From NCBI RefSeq assembly GCF_004212215.1, contig NZ_QVFV01000012.1, forward strand, positions 1-64,000: a DNA stretch of 64,000 nt, written 5' to 3'. Position 1 is the first letter of the stretch. The number at the start of each line of letters is the position of its first letter. The position numbers and the translations under genes were made by a program. The notes under the pieces were generated by a model. That model ran no database searches. It saw only the letters and a list, made by a program, of their open reading frames with translations, and was not told the origin of the DNA. Positions 1-8,701 of this stretch are shown here, in pieces. The stretch is from Leptolyngbya iicbica LK. GTDB taxonomy: Bacteria; Cyanobacteriota; Cyanobacteriia; Phormidesmidales; Phormidesmidaceae.

Positions 1-150
1 CTACCTCGCTATGATTCGGATTATGGTGCGACGCTTAGCCTAATTTGATACCTCGGATGAATTCTCAAACATCCTCTAAGCTGAATATGCCAATCGGCGA
101 ACCGTAGGACTGCGACTGGCAACTTTGATGGACTGCTGAAAGGAGAGGCG

Positions 151-741
151 ATGAAATACTTCGAGAAACCGGGGCCTGAGATGCGCGATCGCGTTCCTCC
201 CGGACAGCATTTAGCCAAAGGGTTTCCCGTCTTGACCTACGGCGACACCCCACAAATTGCACGCGGGGAGTGGCAGCTAAAAACCTGGGGGCTCGCGGAC
301 TCCAAGCGCTATACCTGGGACGACATGCTCGCGCTGCCCCAGCAAGATTTCACCGCCGACTTTCACTGCGTCACCACCTGGTCAAAGCTGGATGTGAAAT
401 GGACGGGCATCGCGGTGCCGGACTTTCTCGCCACACTCCAGGTCGAACCAACTGCGACCCATGTGTTGCTGCATTGCTTCGGCGACTACACCACCAACCT
501 CACCCTAGAGGATTTCAATCGTCCCGAAAATTTCTTTGCCCACACCCTCTATGGGGAACCGTTGCCCGCTGATCATGGTGGCCCCATGCGCCTCGTCGTC
601 CCCCACCTTTACGCCTGGAAGAGCGCTAAATGGCTCAACGGTATTGAGTTTTTAGCCGAAGAAAGCCTCGGCTTTTGGGAGCGTAACGGCTATCACCGTC
701 GCGGCGAACCCTTTGCCGAAGAGCGTTATGCGGGTCGCTAA
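151..741 (+). CDS. Sulfite oxidase-like molybdopterin-dependent oxidoreductase
   Basis: A 196-residue protein of the sulfite-oxidase/YedY molybdopterin fold. The Moco-ligating cysteine is C73 in the motif FHCVTTWS, followed by the family's GPMRLVVP and YAWKSAKW segments. It consists of the Moco domain alone: there is no haem b5 domain, no dimerisation domain and no Tat signal, so it is probably cytosolic. This length matches the small 'sulfite oxidase-like oxidoreductase' family, whose substrate is not generally known. The start is supported by AAGGAGAGG just upstream. It stands alone, with convergent dps downstream. The fold is seen with good confidence; the reaction is not determined. Confidence 0.88.
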   Translation: MKYFEKPGPEMRDRVPPGQHLAKGFPVLTYGDTPQIARGEWQLKTWGLADSKRYTWDDMLALPQQDFTADFHCVTTWSKLDVKWTGIAVPDFLATLQVEPTATHVLLHCFGDYTTNLTLEDFNRPENFFAHTLYGEPLPADHGGPMRLVVPHLYAWKSAKWLNGIEFLAEESLGFWERNGYHRRGEPFAEERYAGR

Positions 742-864
742 TCCGGTTGGTGAACGGCAAACTGGATACCATGCTGAGCCCCCACCGCTCCAACCCGAGT
801 CAGAGCGATAGGGGCAACTGGTCATCAAGCAGCTTCAGGCAATCACGGGGAAGGCCCGAAGACA

Positions 865-1377
865 TTATTCGCTAATGAGGTGCGCCTCTAAGAACCACAA
901 GCGCTTGTCAATGGTGCGTGACACTTCGGTGTAAAGGTCAGCTGTATCAGCATCGCCCAATTCATCCGTTGCATCGATCGCTTCACGTACATGCTTGGCA
1001 TAGGCGGCATAGCGATCGGCGAGGGCGGTGACATGGTCGGCACCACTGACTGCATCAACCGGATACTCCGGCAAAATCGATTGCTCAGCGGCCATTCTGG
1101 CAGTCCCTAAGGCCGTACCGCCCAGCGCCGTGACTCGTTCGGCCACCATATCCACGTACTCTTCCAACTCGCCAGCCATCTCATCAAAGAGTTCGTGCAG
1201 CTGGTAAAAATCTTTGCCCTTCACGTTCCAGTGCGCTTGCTTGGTCTGAGTTTTGAGATCGAGCGTTGCTGCCAAGCTCTGGTTCAAAACGGTGACTACC
1301 TGCTCTCGCACAGATGCAGACAAGTCATTACGGGTCGGATAAAAGCGGGCAGTGGGTTTAGCAGTGGTTGCAACCAT
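865..1377 (-). CDS. dps: Dps family ferritin-like DNA-binding protein
   Basis: A 170-residue Dps/mini-ferritin. Such proteins form 12-subunit shells that oxidise and store iron and protect DNA from peroxide. The inter-subunit ferroxidase ligands are all present with canonical spacing: H49, H61, D65, D76 and E80. The N-terminal tail (about 20 residues) carries several Lys/Arg and may help DNA binding. It is transcribed alone, convergent with the upstream molybdoenzyme. Cyanobacteria usually have several Dps paralogues with different roles, and I cannot tell which subtype this is. Confidence 0.92.
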   Translation of the reverse strand: MVATTAKPTARFYPTRNDLSASVREQVVTVLNQSLAATLDLKTQTKQAHWNVKGKDFYQLHELFDEMAGELEEYVDMVAERVTALGGTALGTARMAAEQSILPEYPVDAVSGADHVTALADRYAAYAKHVREAIDATDELGDADTADLYTEVSRTIDKRLWFLEAHLISE

Positions 1378-2023
1378 GAAAATTTCTCCTAATCATTCCT
1401 GAGCGGACCTATCGAGTGAAGCGAATTTCAGCGCCGCACTATCTTAACTCCTTTTATAAATCATACTCGTTATGACTTCGCATTGCAACCAGCAGGTAAA
1501 CCATGGGGCTGCAAAGGCGATCGCGATCGCTGGCTAGCTGACATTGATGCGACTAGGAAGGCAGTGACGACGCTGATTTAGCGATCGATGAATTACTTGC
1601 TCGTGTTGCCCGGCTGTCGCGCTACACAGTCCCGATTGTGACTGACATATGCGTTCTAGCCAAACAACATTTAACTAGCAGCATCCCGGTAACCAATATG
1701 GTCTGTCATCTGTACAGCGGTAGATTCAGTGGCGACCAAAGCTCAAAGTGCCAGTCAAGAATGAGATGGCGAGTTGATCGGTAAATTTGTGTGACCCAGA
1801 TAGCTAAGCCGTAGCAATTGGGGAGGAGGGTTGCCTTGCCGAGCTAAACAAATTGCTGTGCGAGGCATCTTTCCCGATGCAAGACACGCTAGAGTCTGGC
1901 GTGATTAAGATTACTAATTCTTTGGGAAAGCATTTATAAGTTTCTTGAGTCCAGATCCATTGATCCCTACAATTAATAGAATCAATTGATAAGCAAATAT
2001 GCGCAGTTTGGTTAGGAGGAACT
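1378..2023. other. Intergenic region between dps and the PRK paralogue
   Basis: About 650 bases without a convincing gene. It must hold the dps promoter (leftward) and the promoter of the PRK-like gene (rightward). An open stretch at about 1557-1790 on the plus strand has protein-like composition but no start codon or ribosome site, and I do not recognise it. No RNA gene or hairpin stands out. Confidence 0.5.
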
Positions 2024-2980
2024 ATGGCGAATCGTCCAATTATTTTGGGGATCGTGGGCGACAGCGCCGCGGGCAAGACCACCCTTACCCGTGGGATCGG
2101 TCAGATTTTAGGTGAGGATCAGGTCACGGCCATCTGTACGGACGATTACCACCGCTACGATCGCCAACAGCGCAAAGATATGGGTATCTCGGCGCTGCAT
2201 CCTGACTGCAATTATCTCGACATCATCGAACAGCATTTGCAACTACTGCGAGAAGGCAAACCTATTCTGAAGCCGATCTACAACCACACCACGGGCATGT
2301 TTGATCCGCCTGAATACATCAAGCCGACCAAGTTTGTCATTGTGGAAGGGCTGTTAGGATATTCCACCGCGATCGCCCGCAACTGCTACGACGTGATGGT
2401 GTACCTCGCGCCTCCTGAGGAAATCCGCGCCACCTGGAAAATCAAGCGCGATACTCGCAAACGCGGTTACACCGAAGAGCAAGTGCTCGATCAGCTCAAG
2501 GCGCGCGAGCCCGATTCCGAAGCCTTTATCCGGCCCCAACGGCAGTGGGCCGACGTGATTGTCAGCTTTTATCCCCCAGCTGAGGGCAACGGCGGCAAAG
2601 ATGACTTGCTGCTCGACGTGAAATTAGTGCTGCGCCCCACCATTCCCCACCCCGATTTCACCCATATTTTGGACGATACGGGCAATCACTTGGGAGATGC
2701 CATTCGCTTGGTGCTTGACCGGGACATGGGCAAGCCCGTGGATGTGCTGGAAATTGATGGTCAAGCGACCCAAGAACAGGTGCAAGAGCTGGAGCGGATT
2801 TTGTGTGGTGAAGTGCCTTACTTAGGGCAATTTTGCAGCCTCGAAGGCAATGACGAGATCGGTAAGCTGGTCGGCACAACTGGGGAAACTTTGCAAAGCT
2901 ATCCCTTAGCGTTGACGCAGCTCTTCATCACTTATCACATGTTGAAAGCCGATAAGGTGGCGGCGCAGTTAGCCGCATAG
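2024..2980 (+). CDS. Phosphoribulokinase-like P-loop kinase (second PRK paralogue)
   Basis: 318 residues, clearly homologous along its length to the canonical Prk encoded at 47347-48345. It keeps the Walker A loop (G12-T20, GDSAAGKTT), the DDYH motif (40-43), IYNH, VEGL, WKIKRD and the RGYT segment. It lacks the regulatory disulfide: the P-loop cysteine (C19 of the canonical enzyme) is A16 here and only C38 remains. The C-terminal cysteine pair is also absent. EGLHPMYD of Prk is EGLLGYST here, so the sugar-phosphate site may differ. AGGAGGA lies before the ATG. It may be a redox-independent phosphoribulokinase or a related kinase with another substrate. Confidence 0.85.
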   Translation: MANRPIILGIVGDSAAGKTTLTRGIGQILGEDQVTAICTDDYHRYDRQQRKDMGISALHPDCNYLDIIEQHLQLLREGKPILKPIYNHTTGMFDPPEYIKPTKFVIVEGLLGYSTAIARNCYDVMVYLAPPEEIRATWKIKRDTRKRGYTEEQVLDQLKAREPDSEAFIRPQRQWADVIVSFYPPAEGNGGKDDLLLDVKLVLRPTIPHPDFTHILDDTGNHLGDAIRLVLDRDMGKPVDVLEIDGQATQEQVQELERILCGEVPYLGQFCSLEGNDEIGKLVGTTGETLQSYPLALTQLFITYHMLKADKVAAQLAA

Positions 2981-3007
2981 CACGGTGGCACGATTGGACT
3001 GTTATCG

Positions 3008-3041
3008 GGGGGAGCGAGCACAATGCTCATCCCCCATTTTT
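3008..3041 (+). terminator. Rho-independent terminator after PRK-like gene
   Basis: Hairpin with GGGGG (3008-3012) pairing CCCCC (3031-3035) and inner arms GAGCA/TGCTC, followed by TTTTT at 3037-3041. It lies 28 bases past the stop codon. Confidence 0.8.
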
Positions 3042-3391
3042 GTGCCCAGGGTGATGAGCCGCCGAGCAGAGGTGTGGAATGGCGACAGGCTGGCAACCTA
3101 CCCAACCAGTGGCCTGTAGGACTGGAGTCTACAGAAAATCGCGATCGCCCTTGAGCATCACAAAGTCTCAAAGTTACGTGGCATGAGCTGTTTGCCCGAG
3201 CTGTTTGGAAAACCCGACAGGATGACTGCTGGAGGTAGGGAAATTGCCCATCCAAACATGAGGTTAAGTTCCCCAAAGGCTTGTTAAAAGAACGTTACAG
3301 TATGAACAACTGCGATCGCGCCTTCTCCTGATGGTGTACCTGTAAGAGAGAGCGCTGTATAGTTCGCGATAAAAACTGTCTGGATAGCATT
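3042..3391. other. Intergenic region upstream of DUF1517 gene
   Basis: About 350 bases with no gene seen. It contains a short direct duplication, GAGCTGTTTG repeated at about 3187-3210, and presumably the promoter of the downstream membrane-protein gene. Nothing else stands out. Confidence 0.4.
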
Positions 3392-4342
3392 ATGGGTTTC
3401 AAGCTTCACAACCTTTTTCGTCGTCTCAAGCCCCTGATTAAGCCAGTGATGGCGATCGCTCTTGTGGGCGTTTTGGTCTTTGGTCATGCGGATGGTGCCC
3501 TCGCCGCGCGGGCGGGTGGTCGCATTGGGGGCGGCAGCTTCCGGGCGCCAACCCGAGTGGCGCCGAGTCCGTCCTATCGCAGCCCCAGCGGGGGCGGTTA
3601 CTATCCCGGCGGCGGCTTTGGTTTCCCGTTCTTGTTTCCGCTGTTTGGGTTTGGCGGGGGCTTTGGCGGTCTGTTCACGATCATCCTGTTCATCGGTTTA
3701 GCCAACTTCATCATGCGCACCGTGCGTGAGATGGGCAGCGATAACGATGGCGGCATGGGTGCGGCAGATAATCCGGCGGTGTCGGTCGCTAAGCTGCAAA
3801 TTGGTCTGTTGGCTGAGGCCCGTTCTCTGCAAGAAGACCTCAACCGCATGGCATTGTCGGCAGACACGTCTTCGACCACTGGGCTGACGCAGGTGCTGCA
3901 AGAAGCGAGCCTGTCTCTGCTGCGTCACCCTGAATACTGGCAGTATGCGACTGCTCAGACCGAAGCCACCCGCTTACTGTCGGCCGAGCAAAAGTTCAAC
4001 CAACTGGCGCTAGCTGAGCGCAGCAAGTTTACGGGCGAGTCGGTGAGCAATGTGAACAACCGCTTGCAGCAGGCTGCCGCTAAGGAAGCTGAGGCCGGGG
4101 AGCTGGCGACGGCTGAACCCGGTCAATACATCGTGGCCTCAGTGATTGTGGCCACTCAGGGCAAGCTCAATCTGCCCAAGGTGTCTTCGACTCAGGATGT
4201 GCGTCAGGCGTTGAGCACGTTGGGGGCCGTGTCGAGCGATCGCCTCTTGGCCGTCGAAATTCTCTGGACTCCTCAAGCGTCGGGTGAGACGCTGACAGCT
4301 GACGAAATGATTGCTGAATATCCCGAATTGACGCTGATCTAG
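3392..4342 (+). CDS. DUF1517 family membrane protein
   Basis: 316 residues. An N-terminal hydrophobic segment (about 17-33) ends in ALAARAGGRIGGGSF, typical of DUF1517 proteins of cyanobacteria and chloroplasts. A Gly/Pro/Phe-rich stretch and a second membrane span (about 90-110) follow. The soluble C-terminal part (about 130-316) matches the family's conserved region with SVAKLQIGLLA and a final DEMIAEYPELTLI. The family's function is not established. It is a single gene with a hairpin terminator just behind it. Confidence 0.88.
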   Translation: MGFKLHNLFRRLKPLIKPVMAIALVGVLVFGHADGALAARAGGRIGGGSFRAPTRVAPSPSYRSPSGGGYYPGGGFGFPFLFPLFGFGGGFGGLFTIILFIGLANFIMRTVREMGSDNDGGMGAADNPAVSVAKLQIGLLAEARSLQEDLNRMALSADTSSTTGLTQVLQEASLSLLRHPEYWQYATAQTEATRLLSAEQKFNQLALAERSKFTGESVSNVNNRLQQAAAKEAEAGELATAEPGQYIVASVIVATQGKLNLPKVSSTQDVRQALSTLGAVSSDRLLAVEILWTPQASGETLTADEMIAEYPELTLI

Positions 4343-4375
4343 CGGGCTGTAAAGCATCACAATCGATCATTGGCT

Positions 4376-4409
4376 AACCCGCTCGAATCGTTTTTGGTTC
4401 GGGCGGGTT
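4376..4409 (+). terminator. Stem-loop terminator after DUF1517 gene
   Basis: Arms AACCCGCTCGAA (4376-4387) and TTCGGGCGGGTT (4398-4409) pair with a single G-U. A T/A-rich stretch follows. It lies 33 bases after the stop codon and before proA. Confidence 0.65.
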
Positions 4410-4452
4410 TGTTAAAATTTGAGACTGCACTCTGGTTCGGGAACTTGCAACG

Positions 4453-5787
4453 ATGACGGTATCTCAGGCGGCGACGACAAATAGCACCTCCAGCGCAGTG
4501 GATTTGTTGCCTATTGCGCAACGCACACGAGCCGCAGCCCAAGCCCTGGCCCCACTGCCCACGGCGACCAAGAACCGAGCCATTGCCGCGATCGCCGACG
4601 CCCTCGAAGCCCAGAGCGAAGCCATTTTGGCCGCCAACGCCGCTGACTGTGAAGCCGCGATCGCCGATCAACTGGCGAAACCGCTCTACAATCGCCTCAA
4701 ACTGGATGCCGTGAAGCTGGCAGGGGCGATCGCGGGCGTTCGTGATGTGGCGAAACTGCCCGATCCGGTAGGCACCGTTCAGCTCCACACCGAGTTGGAT
4801 ACTGGCTTGGAACTGCAACGCATCAGCGCCCCGTTGGGCGTATTGGGAGTGATTTTCGAATCTCGTCCCGACGCTGTCATGCAAATTTCGAGCCTGGCGG
4901 TGAAATCGGGCAACGGCGTAATTTTGAAAGGCGGCAAAGAAGCCGTCTGCTCTTGTCAGGCGCTGGTGACGGCCATTCGCGCGGGCCTGGAAGCTGCTGG
5001 CGTGAATCCGGAGGCGGTGCAACTGTTGACCACCCGCGAAGAGACCCGCGCCATGCTGGCGTTAGAAGGGTATCTGGATCTCATTATTCCGCGCGGTTCC
5101 AATTCGTTTGTGCGGTTTGTGCAAGACAACACGCGCATTCCGGTCCTGGGACACGCTGACGGTATTTGTCACCTGTATGTGGACCAAGTGGCCGATTTTG
5201 AGAAAGCCATCCAAATTGCGATCGACGCTAAGGTCGGCTATCCTTCGGCCTGCAACGCGATCGAAACCTTGCTGGTACACGAAGCGATCGCTGCCGATTT
5301 TTTACCCCAGCTAGCAACTGCCCTGCGACAACATGGGGTGGAACTGCGGGGTGATGCGTTGACCCAATCCATTCTGCCAGACGTAACGCCCGCGACGGAG
5401 GCCGATTGGGCGACGGAATATAGCGATCTGGTACTGGCTATCAAAGGGGTGGATTCCTTGTCGGCGGCGATCGCCCACATCAACACCTATGGGTCGCGCC
5501 ATACGGATGCGATTGTCACGGAAGATCCAGAAGCTGCCGCCACCTTCCGCAGTCAGGTCAATGCCGCTGGGGTCTATCACAACTGCTCTACTCGCTTTGC
5601 CGACGGCTTCCGGTACGGGTTCGGAGCCGAAGTGGGCATCAGTACCCAAACCATGCCGCCGCGCGGGCCGGTAGGGTTAGAGGGGCTTGTGACCTATAAA
5701 TATCACCTGATTGGGAATGGCCACATTGTCGCCACCTATTCTGGTGAAACCGCCAAACCCTTTACCCACAAAAACTTGCTGTCTTAA
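4453..5787 (+). CDS. proA: Glutamate-5-semialdehyde dehydrogenase (gamma-glutamyl phosphate reductase)
   Basis: 444 residues. This is the second enzyme of proline synthesis: NADPH-dependent reduction of gamma-glutamyl phosphate to glutamate-5-semialdehyde. It has the full aldehyde-dehydrogenase-like fold. The catalytic cysteine is C267 in [10 protein letters not shown]. Other family motifs are [21 protein letters not shown] and, near the end, [14 protein letters not shown]. The N-terminus (about 20 residues) is Ala/Ser/Thr-rich and slightly longer than in E. coli. No proB is adjacent, as is usual in cyanobacteria where pro genes are scattered. Confidence 0.96.
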   Translation: MTVSQAATTNSTSSAVDLLPIAQRTRAAAQALAPLPTATKNRAIAAIADALEAQSEAILAANAADCEAAIADQLAKPLYNRLKLDAVKLAGAIAGVRDVAKLPDPVGTVQLHTELDTGLELQRISAPLGVLGVIFESRPDAVMQISSLAVKSGNGVILKGGKEAVCSCQALVTAIRAGLEAAGVNPEAVQLLTTREETRAMLALEGYLDLIIPRGSNSFVRFVQDNTRIPVLGHADGICHLYVDQVADFEKAIQIAIDAKVGYPSACNAIETLLVHEAIAADFLPQLATALRQHGVELRGDALTQSILPDVTPATEADWATEYSDLVLAIKGVDSLSAAIAHINTYGSRHTDAIVTEDPEAAATFRSQVNAAGVYHNCSTRFADGFRYGFGAEVGISTQTMPPRGPVGLEGLVTYKYHLIGNGHIVATYSGETAKPFTHKNLLS

Positions 5788-5925
5788 GGATTAAGAATTT
5801 CACCCGTTGGCACCACTATCCTGGCGGTTCACCGTTAGACACGCATCGAGGCAACTTGCCGTCCCTAAGCAGATGCGTCATGCTAGCAAGCGAAGAGTTT
5901 TCTAAGCGATCGCGACCCATTCATC

Positions 5926-6249
5926 ATGTTTGCGCTGCTCAACCGTTTCTTTAATCGCCATTCAGCCGACGTCCAGGCTGATGTCGAGATTTACACCTGG
6001 CAGACGTGCCCCTACTGCATTCGCGCTAAGCTACTGCTTTGGTGGAAAGGGGTGGCATATCAGGAATATAAAATTGATGGTGATGGGGCTGCCCGAGTGC
6101 GCATGGCCGAACGCGCCAACGGGCGCAAGTCGGTGCCCCAAATTTTTATCAACAACGATCATATCGGCGGCTGCGATGACCTGTATGCCCTGGATCGCCA
6201 AGGTCGCTTAGATCCGCTACTCAGACAGGTGAAAACGGCAGAGCTCTAG
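5926..6249 (+). CDS. grxC: Glutaredoxin 3 (dithiol, CPYC)
   Basis: 107 residues with the dithiol active site C28-P-Y-C31, the cis-Pro segment KSVPQIFIN and the glutathione-binding GGCDDLYAL motif. It is a classic GrxC-type thiol-disulfide oxidoreductase using glutathione. The first ~18 residues form a short extension before the beta strand DVEIYTWQTCPYC. It is convergent with the regulator gene at 6277 with only 27 bases between the stops. Confidence 0.93.
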   Translation: MFALLNRFFNRHSADVQADVEIYTWQTCPYCIRAKLLLWWKGVAYQEYKIDGDGAARVRMAERANGRKSVPQIFINNDHIGGCDDLYALDRQGRLDPLLRQVKTAEL

Positions 6250-6276
6250 TAGCCGGGTCATTTCATTGCCTAACCC

Positions 6277-7920
6277 TTATCGCTCATCCTGCTGGGTGGC
6301 CGGCTCGTCAGGCACTAAATTTAGGATCGTGCGCAACAGCAATTGATCCTGAACGTTGATGCCAAAGCGGCCGCTTTCCACATCGCGCACCCAACTTTGA
6401 CTCTTGCCCAGCCGTTCGGCTAATGCCCGCTGCGAGAGTTGCTGCTCTTGTCGGGCCGACTTAATCACATCGCTAGGAATCACATCCGTCATTTTTGCCG
6501 GGGTTGGTTTCGCCGTCTGTCGACGGGTAACCGACTTTTTCTTAATGGTCTGCTGCCACTCGTCAGACAGCTCAAAGCCACAGAGCCGGGCATTCAGCAG
6601 GCGTTGCCATTTATCCCGGGGGGCGGCATCCGTGAGACTGAGATGATGATTCGCATCCTCTGTCCAAAAGGCCAACGCTTCGTCCGCTGAGTCTGGAATT
6701 TGATTCACGCGCATCCACATCGGTTGAATATCGGGGGGATACGTTTCAGCATCAAAAATTGGCGTGAGCCCATAGTGATAGACCGCCTCTAAATCCCCTT
6801 CAAAAGTTTTGAGTAATCTTTTGTGGGCTCCCCGCACGGTCGTGGCTTCGGTGAGGCGATCGGCACCATAGGCAATTTTGAGCAGTGTCCGAACAGTCAT
6901 GCGATGCTGGTCGCCCAACCGTAGCTTAAACAAGAGCCAGAGCAGTAACCGGACGGCCCCTTCGTGTTGTTGCCAGTTACTCATCACCTCTGCCAACAGA
7001 GATTGCGGCAGTGCCCCGTATTGGTAAAAGGCACGATGGCGGCGATAGTCTTGCTTATTGAGGAAATGCTTGGCCCAGACTCCGGCTTTGATCGTAAAGC
7101 TGAGACCAATTAAATGATTGTGTCCCTCGGCATCCTCTTCCCAGTAGTAGTGGGTATCGATGAGCTGCCAAACGGGGTGCTCGGTCAATAAAAAGGCGGG
7201 TACTTTGCCCTGGCGGGGCCAATCGACTGTCACGAATAGCCGACAGCATTGATAGACCAAAGACTTAATCAGGGTTAGCCGCTCAAGTTTGGTCAAATCG
7301 CGACGTTTATCAAGACCGAGATACTGCTCAAAGTGTTGGTCATTAATGACCAAGGTTTCTTGCCAAGGCTGATTTAACGTCGTAATTTGGGCGGCCAAAA
7401 TCAGGTGTACACAGGCGGCGCGAATATCAAAGTCGGCAAAAATATCCTCGGACTGGGTGGTTGACGCCGTCAGGGGAACGAGGTCCGCATCTGTCGGGTC
7501 AGCAGCCAGGCGAAACTTGAGATTGCCCCGTCCTCGATTGACCGATCGCTGATAGCACCACGCGCCCTCGTCATCGGGCTGCCAGGCAACGGCAGAACGC
7601 TGCGCCAAAATGTTGCAACTTTCCCAAATGACGATGGAAGAGGCAAAGGGATTCGTTTTGCCATTGAGAAAGATTTCAGGAATTGCGGGTGGCAGCAACG
7701 TACTCTTACAACGCCCCTTTTTGGGCTGAAGCTTAGCGACGGCATTCACCTGGCAAAATTCCGCACAAAGTGGCATCGGTTCGTTCACACAGTCGTTGCA
7801 CAAAGTCGGATCAACCCAAAAGCCGTCACCATCGGCTTGGGTCTTGATGGCTCCCTCAGGGCAAACGGATTGACAGACACTACACAGCGTACAGTTTTCG
7901 TTATTGACCGTCTGAGCCAT
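6277..7920 (-). CDS. PatB/CnfR-like transcriptional regulator: ferredoxin domain plus helix-turn-helix
   Basis: 547 residues. The N-terminus carries a ferredoxin-like domain with two [4Fe-4S] motifs: C-x2-C-x2-C-x3-CP at about 10-20, then C-x2-C-x7-C-x3-C at about 41-57. A long helical middle region follows. The C-terminus (about 485-540) holds a Cro/CI-type helix-turn-helix (LSQRALAERLGKSQSWVRDV). This order is that of PatB of Anabaena and CnfR of Leptolyngbya, regulators of nitrogen-fixation genes under low oxygen. The architecture and length are seen; the nif role is inference, because no nif gene lies in this window. It is a single gene. Confidence 0.78.
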   Translation of the reverse strand: MAQTVNNENCTLCSVCQSVCPEGAIKTQADGDGFWVDPTLCNDCVNEPMPLCAEFCQVNAVAKLQPKKGRCKSTLLPPAIPEIFLNGKTNPFASSIVIWESCNILAQRSAVAWQPDDEGAWCYQRSVNRGRGNLKFRLAADPTDADLVPLTASTTQSEDIFADFDIRAACVHLILAAQITTLNQPWQETLVINDQHFEQYLGLDKRRDLTKLERLTLIKSLVYQCCRLFVTVDWPRQGKVPAFLLTEHPVWQLIDTHYYWEEDAEGHNHLIGLSFTIKAGVWAKHFLNKQDYRRHRAFYQYGALPQSLLAEVMSNWQQHEGAVRLLLWLLFKLRLGDQHRMTVRTLLKIAYGADRLTEATTVRGAHKRLLKTFEGDLEAVYHYGLTPIFDAETYPPDIQPMWMRVNQIPDSADEALAFWTEDANHHLSLTDAAPRDKWQRLLNARLCGFELSDEWQQTIKKKSVTRRQTAKPTPAKMTDVIPSDVIKSARQEQQLSQRALAERLGKSQSWVRDVESGRFGINVQDQLLLRTILNLVPDEPATQQDER

Positions 7921-8552
7921 TTAATCTTTCCCCTGGGTCGGTGGTCTGAAATCGGTCTGAGCAACTCGCTGACAAAAATACAGAATCCGCTTTATGGGCT
8001 TCGCAAGTCACGATTTTAGGCGACGGGTCATTAATTCGAGGCTTTGAGCAGGGGCAGGAAATGCTGCAATCTCATCAGCGCGATCGCTGAATGGGATGAG
8101 CCACTGCTCGGCAATCAAAAACCTGCGACAGGGTTGAATTCGACTCACCACGACAACCCATCAAGCAAAAAATTGGCAGAAGGTTTAGTGCAATGAGAGC
8201 GATACTGACCGATTTCTGCGCCAGTATTCGCGGCTATATATACCCGTTTGACATATAGGAATAACAATACCAATCGCTTAGATCGATAACGCTTGATACC
8301 GTTTTAGCACCTATTTTTCGGCGCTCTAGTCATCGGTTCAATTTGGACAATGAAGCGTTTTCTTTTGTAGCAAAAACAACTTACTGCCATCTCAAACATA
8401 GTGATTTACTCACATCTGTTACATTGCTAGATGATCTGAGAAGAGATGCAATGCTAATAACAAGAAACTAAAAAAACACACATGATTGAGAGGAGTCGTT
8501 TACGTTCTCTAACGATTTTTGGGTGTTTGATTAGCCGCTAGATGCAGTCTAA
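7921..8552. other. Intergenic region upstream of PatB/CnfR-like gene
   Basis: About 630 bases with no open frame that I can support. The sequence is A/T-rich at 8220-8520. It would contain the promoter of the regulator gene on the minus strand. I see no tRNA or recognised RNA family. Confidence 0.4.
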
Positions 8553-8622
8553 ATAAAGCAATAGCCCAACTCAGCAAACCCTCGATAACGCTAGGGTTTG
8601 CTGAGTTGGGCTATTGCTTTAT
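8553..8622 (-). terminator. Perfect 30-bp inverted repeat, probable terminator of the M23 peptidase gene
   Basis: Arms 8553-8582 and 8593-8622 are perfectly complementary around a 10-base loop. The arm ends are A/T-rich (ATAAAGCAATAGCCC and its complement), so a transcript from either side would form a stem ending in a U-rich run. It lies 80 bases downstream of the minus-strand peptidase gene. Such long perfect stems are commonly terminators; a mobile-element remnant is an alternative. Confidence 0.65.
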
Positions 8623-8701
8623 CTAAATCGCTCTTCCAAAGGAAGCAAGGTCCGCAACCCTGACGGCATCGCGAAGACCCCTCAGGGACAGCAGCAGAAA
8701 T

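Noticed and set aside
1557-1790. Open stretch with protein-like composition in the dps-PRK gap
   Set aside because: No start codon, no ribosome site, no recognisable domain; at most a decayed gene fragment.
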